Source: an uncultured Oscillospiraceae bacterium (lineage in GTDB: Bacteria > Bacillota > Clostridia > Oscillospirales > Oscillospiraceae). From it: 47,112 nucleotides of DNA. The first letter of the stretch is position 1, and every line of letters starts with the position of its first letter. Of the stretch, positions 43,301 to 47,112 are shown in pieces. The stretch is from the NCBI GenBank assembly GCA_910587285.1, contig CAJULM010000019.1:1-47112 (forward strand), given 5' to 3'. The notes beneath the pieces were generated by a model. It worked only from the letters and a program-made list of their open reading frames with translations. It did no database searches and had not been told where the DNA came from. The translations under genes and the position numbers were made by a program.

Positions 43301-44287
43301 TTATCTCATCCGTTCCCGCAGGAACTCCAAAAACAGGGCCTCGATCTCCTTGTCGCTGCGCCCGTCCAGGTAGGGGGCAAACTGCTTGCGGGCAAAGGAT
43401 ATCTTCTTGGGCGGGGCGGCCAAACGCTTTTCGGCCCGCGCCCGGGCCTCCCGCCATGCCTCGTACATATCCTGGTGCTTGGCGGAAGGGGGTGGGCACT
43501 TGGAAGCGATATACTTCATAGCGGCCTTGTTGAGCGGATAACTCTCATTGCGGCACATCTCAATGAACGCCTGCTGGGATTCCGGGTCATAGTCCGCTAT
43601 CATATCGGCGCAGGCCAAGTTCAGCTGCTTCGGGGCTGTCTCCAGGATGCTGACCAGTTCCGGGATGAGATAGGTGAGCTTGACCGCCTTGCGGATCTCG
43701 TACTCGGTGACACCAAAGAACTCAGCCACCAGCGCCCGGGCGTTGTACCTTTGGCGAGAATCGCCAAAGGTCCCCTCAGCGGCATTTCTCTGCCCATTTC
43801 TGTTCTTGGCATCCAGCAGCGCCTTATATGCCTTGCCCCGCACAATGATAGACAAATCATGACGGTGGATCAGGTTGGTGGAGGTGGCAATGACGACTGC
43901 CCGGGCATCGTCAGCCTCTACGACCTCGGCAGGGATTTCTGACCATCCGGCCAGCCGGGCGGCGGCGGTACGGTTATGCCCTGCCAAAATCTCATAGCGT
44001 TCCTCCCCAGGGATGGGCCGCACGATAATGCGAACCATCAGCCCATCCTCAGCAAGCTGCCCCGCAAGGGCCTGAAGCTGAGACGGGGTGTAGGGACGAA
44101 AGCCAATGTCTGCGGTGAAGAATGGTGTGAGCTTGTCCAGCCGTAAATTACAAATTTTGGCGCTCACCGCGGGCGGCGCTTTCTGGAACAGCTTCGCATA
44201 GGCTTCGTCTGAAGCCTGGAGCTCGGATGCCTGCTGCGTGGCGGACATTCGGCGCTTCAGCAAGTCGTCCATTGCCTTTTTAGCCAA
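43301..44287 (-). CDS. parB: ParB-like partition protein 1
   Basis: A 328-residue ParB. The nuclease-like domain has LRLDKLTPFFTADIGFRPYT, QLQALAGQLAEDGLMVRIIV, EILAGHNRTAAARLAGW and TSTNLIHRHDLS. The helix-turn-helix includes RALVAEFFGVTEYEIRKAVK. I choose the TTG at 44287, since GGAGG lies nine bases upstream; an ATG at 44272 is the alternative. It overlaps the end of parA by 8 bp, as in classic parAB operons, and should bind the partition site. Confidence 0.85.
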   Translation of the reverse strand: MAKKAMDDLLKRRMSATQQASELQASDEAYAKLFQKAPPAVSAKICNLRLDKLTPFFTADIGFRPYTPSQLQALAGQLAEDGLMVRIIVRPIPGEERYEILAGHNRTAAARLAGWSEIPAEVVEADDARAVVIATSTNLIHRHDLSIIVRGKAYKALLDAKNRNGQRNAAEGTFGDSRQRYNARALVAEFFGVTEYEIRKAVKLTYLIPELVSILETAPKQLNLACADMIADYDPESQQAFIEMCRNESYPLNKAAMKYIASKCPPPSAKHQDMYEAWREARARAEKRLAAPPKKISFARKQFAPYLDGRSDKEIEALFLEFLRERMR

Positions 44288-45104
44288 GGGCCAGCACCTC
44301 CTCCGCCAGACTGCGGTAGGATTCGGCGGCGGCGTTTTTGGGGGCATACTCAAAAATGCTCTGTCCCGCCGCAGGGCACTCCGCCACTTTAATGGAATAC
44401 TCGATGGGCCGCTGGAACACGTGGAAATCCTCGCCGTAGACCTCGGAAACGCTGGCTTTCACACTCTGGCACAGCTGGGGTCTGGACTGGTACATAGTCA
44501 GAAGGATCCCCGCAATCTTGAGGTTGGGATTGAATTTGGCCTGCACCGATTTGACCAGCTCCAGCACATCGGGGATCCCCTCGCTGGCCAGAAAGTGAGC
44601 CTGTACCGGGATAATGCAGTAGTCCGAGGCTGCCAGGGCGTTGACGGTCAAAAGTTCATGTTTCAATCCGCAGTCAATTATGATATAATCATATTGGTCT
44701 TGCAGTTGCTCCAGCAACACAGACATGACCTTCTCGCAGGCCCGGTTTACCTCGCCCACGGCATTGTACTGAGATAGTTGCATCACTTGAAGCCGTGCGG
44801 CGGCGTCAGCCAGCCGGCGGTTAGCCGGAAGCAGGTCGAGGCCGCTGTCCGTATGTATGATGGTTCGGCCAAGGTGCAGTTCCAGATCCTCCGGATAGTC
44901 GATGGCAGCCAGCAGAAGATTCGCCAAGGCATGAGATTGCTCTGCCGGGATATAGCCCAATGAAGCTGTGAGATTGCCCTGGGGATCATTATCGCACAAT
45001 AGCACTCGCTTTTTCTCAGAAACAAGCGCCATTCCCAAGTTAAGGGCAGTTGTGGTTTTACCTACACCACCCTTAGAGTTTGTAATCGAAATAATAGAAG
45101 TCAT
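44280..45104 (-). CDS. parA: ParA partition ATPase
   Basis: A 274-residue Walker-type ParA/Soj ATPase: deviant Walker A KGGVGKTTT near residues 9-17, YDYIIIDCGLKHELLTVNAL in the switch region, then IIPVQAHFLASEGIPDVL. No N-terminal DNA-binding domain, so it is of the short Soj-like type. AAGGAGG precedes the ATG. It would move the excised element or chromosome copies apart. The promoter at 45170-45197 is its own. Confidence 0.9.
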   Translation of the reverse strand: MTSIISITNSKGGVGKTTTALNLGMALVSEKKRVLLCDNDPQGNLTASLGYIPAEQSHALANLLLAAIDYPEDLELHLGRTIIHTDSGLDLLPANRRLADAAARLQVMQLSQYNAVGEVNRACEKVMSVLLEQLQDQYDYIIIDCGLKHELLTVNALAASDYCIIPVQAHFLASEGIPDVLELVKSVQAKFNPNLKIAGILLTMYQSRPQLCQSVKASVSEVYGEDFHVFQRPIEYSIKVAECPAAGQSIFEYAPKNAAAESYRSLAEEVLALG

Positions 45105-45169
45105 ACTAACCTCCTTGTCCGTATATGGGTATAAAACCAGGTGCCTTGGGGGCTGTATCGCAAGACGTT

Positions 45170-45232
45170 CATATACCGGAAAACAAGGAATTCGCAATAG
45201 CCCTTTGATCTGTTGCGAAATATGTTGCAAAA
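45170..45232 (-). promoter_or_regulatory. parA promoter with TTGCGAA-type repeats
   Basis: On the minus strand TTGCGA (45192-45197), 16 bp, TATATG (45170-45175). Around it lie TTCGCAA (45191-45197), TGTTGCGAAA (45211-45220) and TGTTGCAAAA (45223-45232): one inverted and one near-perfect direct copy. They may be operator or partition sites for ParA/ParB. Confidence 0.5.
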
Positions 45233-45298
45233 CCGATTAATTTGAAATCAGGAATTGGTTGTGGCGCAACTGGTTGGAGACATTTGTGACTAAATCCT

Positions 45299-45342
45299 TC
45301 ACACGCAAGAGGTCACAGATTCGAGTTCTGTAGTCTCCACCA
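45299..45342 (+). other. 3' half of a tRNA (probably Val-CAC), attachment-site candidate
   Basis: The sequence from TCACACGC through the T arm (ACAGA, TTCGAGT, TCTGT), the acceptor strand AGTCTCC and ACCA is the 3' half of a tRNA from the anticodon loop on. The matching 5' half is not here: upstream sequence cannot form a D arm or a paired anticodon stem, although TGGAGAC occurs at 45275. A tRNA 3' half is the typical trace of an integrase target, so this is probably one end of the element. The anticodon is inferred. Confidence 0.6.
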
Positions 45343-45354
45343 AACCAACATAAT

Positions 45355-45395
45355 CCGAACTTGTTCCCCATCGGGGACGGGTTCGGGTTTGTTGT
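45355..45395 (+). terminator. Terminator-like hairpin after the tRNA fragment
   Basis: CCGAAC and GTTCGG enclose a second stem TCCCC/GGGGA, followed by a T-rich stretch (GTTTGTTGTTT). It is what would follow an intact tRNA gene, supporting the view that sequence to its right is the flank. Confidence 0.6.
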
Positions 45396-45422
45396 TTATC
45401 TGGACAATATCAACGCATAGAA

Positions 45423-45455
45423 AAGCGGCCCCTGCCAGTGTGACGGGGGCCGCTT
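45423..45455 (-). terminator. Terminator of the small 45459-45626 gene
   Basis: On the minus strand a 10-bp stem AAGCGGCCCC with GGGGCCGCTT, then TTTCT. It directly follows the stop of the small gene. Confidence 0.7.
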
Positions 45456-45458
45456 CTG

Positions 45459-45626
45459 TTATGTATGTTCCTGGTTTCGCTTCCATGCTTCAAACGCCGC
45501 TTGGCTCTCTGGACTGGCATAGAAAGCCCGGAGCGCCGGGAGTAAGACACGGGCCATTGCTTCTATCTCATAGTCAGGTATGACCAGCTGTGTATCTTCC
45601 GCCCGCTTTAGGTCTGCCGGGGTCAC
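45459..45626 (-). CDS. Small hypothetical protein
   Basis: A 55-residue frame starting at a GTG with AAAGGAGG eight bases upstream; a longer frame to 45656 has no ribosome site. It is acidic at the start (PADLKRAEDTQ) and helical at the end (FYASPESQAAFEAWKRNQ). It lies downstream of the CRESS-type Rep remains in the same direction and may be a companion gene of that replicon. Confidence 0.5.
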   Translation of the reverse strand: MTPADLKRAEDTQLVIPDYEIEAMARVLLPALRAFYASPESQAAFEAWKRNQEHT

Positions 45627-45771
45627 CCTTACCGCCTCCTTTACTCGGTTTTTCAAAGGTGCGGCCCTGCGGGGCTGTCATTGCATTGGGGCGCCCTGCC
45701 CACCCACCGTTGTCTCTTAGACGTTCTCACCGCTATCTTCCTGGGCGGGCTTCGTCCCGGCCCCGCTTCTG

Positions 45772-46566
45772 CTACCTCTGTAAAAACGGGTTCTCCATAT
45801 ATTCCTCGGTGCTATACTCCTTATACTCACCGGGGCCTGTGTACCGTCTCACCTTATGAATTCGACGCAACAGTGCCCCATACGTTGCCGGGGATTCATA
45901 TTGTACTTCCGGATACTGCCTTGATAAGCACAGGTTTGATATGATGTAGACCCTTGTATAACACGCCACCCGGTTACTGTACCGTGCTGGCAATGTCAGC
46001 GGGTAGCCGTCCAGATAGTTCAGCAAATCTCGGATTTTGAAACTGCTGGTGTACTCGTCCAGCAACAGCACTTCTTCCCCGGCGTAGCTGTCAAATGGGT
46101 GGGCGTAGTCTGTTACCCGGTATACCCCGGCGTAGCTGTGCCCCTCCATCACGTACGGGTTTTCCCCGTCCCTGTCGGCCCCCATATGTAAGTAACCTCC
46201 AACTCCCGGAACGTTTCCCGGTACTGTTGCTCCCGGACAGCTTGCCGCGCCCGCTCGATCTTCTCCAGGCTCAGCATATAATCCGGGTTCGCCTCCATGA
46301 TTTCATAGTTGGACAGCCCGTCCTTGATGTACTCATACAGTATGGCTAAGTCTGCACGTTCTCCTGGCCGTTCGTTCGGACATTCCCCCCACTCCTCGAA
46401 TGTCCCGGGAACAGAGGTTTCCCCTTTCTCTCCTTCCGCCCATTTCCCCGACTTCTGGATATAAGCCCGGTTTTCCTCGCTTGTCCCCTGGGCGGGTTCG
46501 ATGTGCGCCGTTGAGAAAACACAATGCACTGTTGCAATTCTTCTTCAAAAACTGCGGCATACACAA
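45772..46566 (-). pseudogene. CRESS-type Rep, frameshifted and truncated
   Basis: Three consecutive frames together resemble the Rep of CRESS-DNA viruses and related bacterial plasmids. First VFEEELQ, then after a break HCVFSTAHIEPAQGTSEENR and AYIQKSGKW, then WGPTGTGKTR (Walker A of the superfamily 3 helicase). After a one-base frame change near 46150 come YRVTDYAHPFDSYAGEEVLL, LDEYTSSFKIRDLLNYLDGY and YIISNL. The HUH motifs I and II at the N-terminus are missing. No slippery heptamer in the right phase is present, so this looks like mutation. Confidence 0.7.
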
Positions 46567-46967
46567 CGCATTTGTCTTTACATCAATTTAGGTGTCAAGT
46601 GATTGACTACCATCTGCGGGAGTGCCTGAACCGTGAGATCAAAATGCGCCGGTGCAAAAACTGCGGGCGGCTGTTCGCGGTGACAGGCCACGGCGGGACG
46701 GAATACTGCGACCGTCCCGCCGATGAGAGGGGCCGTACCTGCAAGGAAATCGGCGCGTTCCGGGTGTGGGAGAAAAACAAGAGCACGGACGAGGCATTCA
46801 AGATCTTTCGTCGGGAGTATAAGAAACGTTTTGCCTGGATCAAAGCGGGGCGGATTACCAAGGACGAATTTTACGATTGGAGCGAAAGGACCAGAGAGAA
46901 GCGAGATGACTGTGACGCGGGGAAACTCACTATGGAGGAATTTGGGACGTGGCTGCGGCAATCGTAG
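46524..46967 (+). pseudogene. 5'-truncated DUF6076-type gene
   Basis: From about 46599 the frame matches the C-terminal part of DUF6076-type proteins: DYHLRECLNREIKMRRCKNC, GRLFAV, EYCDRPADERGRTCKEIGAF and FRREYKKRFAWIKAGRI. Such proteins are usually much longer, and no ribosome site or start is present. The first 25 residues of the open frame are the antisense of the Rep remains, so the gene was cut where the Rep-bearing element joined it. Confidence 0.6.
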
Positions 46968-46980
46968 GCATACTCCGCAA

Positions 46981-47018
46981 AAAGGGCATGGGCAGTTTTA
47001 TAACCGCTCATGCCCTTT
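46981..47018 (-). terminator. Terminator of the partial right-end gene
   Basis: A 10-bp stem AAAGGGCATG with CATGCCCTTT around 18 bases; on the minus strand it ends in TTTTT. It follows the stop at 47049. Confidence 0.7.
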
Positions 47019-47048
47019 GAATCACAGATATTGCTATTTAGGAATATC

Positions 47049-47112
47049 TCAACTCAGCAGCCAGTCCAGTACCAGCTCCAGCGCGGCCAGCTCTACGTCC
47101 GGCTTCACCCGT
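47049..47112 (-). CDS. Partial gene, C-terminus only
   Basis: The last 20 residues of a minus-strand gene (VKPDVELAALELVLDWLLS then TGA) that begins outside the window. The helical, Leu-rich end does not identify the family. The terminator 31 bp later supports its reality. Confidence 0.4.
   Translation of the reverse strand, partial: RVKPDVELAALELVLDWLLS

Noticed and set aside
45275..45342. An intact tRNA or tmRNA end
   Set aside because: The acceptor arms can be paired apart from position 7, but the span is about eight bases too short, with no D arm and no paired anticodon stem.
46140..46190. Programmed -1 frameshift to join the two halves of the Rep
   Set aside because: The run GGGGAAAACCCG is not a slippery heptamer in the needed phase, and other breaks exist upstream, so mutation is more likely.
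1..47112. CRISPR arrays or rRNA genes
   Set aside because: No regularly spaced repeats of 24-40 bases and no rRNA signatures were seen on reading.

Overview
The window looks like most of a large integrative and conjugative element (ICE), or an integrated plasmid, in a GC-rich gut Firmicute of class Clostridia. I infer the host from AGGAGG-type ribosome sites, the RepA_N/DUF5697/PrgI/VirB4/VirD4/C39 peptidase/sortase/Cna-B gene set and the DUF3268 and XF1762 families; no ribosomal marker is present. Nearly all genes lie on the minus strand in tight, often overlapping operons. A few cargo islands lie on the plus strand.

Layout, left to right. (1) 59-9756, minus: an accessory replication or DNA-processing operon. 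In transcription order it encodes an SNF2-like helicase, a DNA polymerase III beta-clamp homologue, a DUF3268 zinc-finger protein, several Cys-rich unknowns, a sigma-region-2-like protein, a zinc-ribbon protein and a MoxR ATPase. It starts from an extended -10 promoter, followed by a predicted 11-codon leader peptide ending Cys-Pro-Pro-Pro-Asp and an intrinsic-terminator hairpin. (2) 10080-10844, plus: a flavodoxin/ferredoxin fusion. (3) 10904-13915, minus: an S1-like protein, a DUF5697 protein and a RepA-type initiator. (4) 14013-14608, plus: a Phd/ParE-type toxin-antitoxin pair with a clear promoter and operator. (5) 14631-28224, minus: the conjugation operon. It encodes a VirB2-like pilin, a TrbL/VirB6 membrane protein, a C39 peptidase split by a group II intron, an HTH protein, PrgI, a small VirB4-N-like protein, the VirB4 ATPase, a RusA-like protein, a winged-helix protein and VirD4. 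A 275-bp structured gap inside it is the best oriT candidate. (6) 28305-32361, plus: MmcQ/YjbR protein, membrane protein, DinG/XPD-type helicase, zinc-ribbon protein and a GIY-YIG-like protein.

(7) 32409-40472, minus: a surface module with a 1753-residue multi-domain adhesin, a copper-amine-oxidase-N-like (stalk) protein, a class D-like sortase and a membrane-anchored envelope protein. (8) 40559-45104, minus: an orphan RelE-type toxin, an XF1762 protein, an unknown, ParB-like protein 2, a decayed dinD, ParB-like protein 1 and ParA. (9) 45170-47112: the parA promoter, then the 3' half of a tRNA followed by a terminator hairpin, which I read as one attachment end (attR-like). Beyond it lie a small gene, a frameshifted CRESS-type Rep, a truncated DUF6076 gene and the tail of another gene, probably remains of other elements or chromosome.

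How it works together: ParA/ParB and RepA would keep the excised circle stable. The clamp, helicase and RusA-like protein suggest the element brings part of its own replication machinery. The VirB/VirD proteins, peptidase, sortase and adhesin would build the transfer channel and mating contact. No integrase and no recognisable relaxase are visible, so these are probably outside the window or too divergent for me to recognise. All family assignments come from reading motifs by eye; no database search was run.
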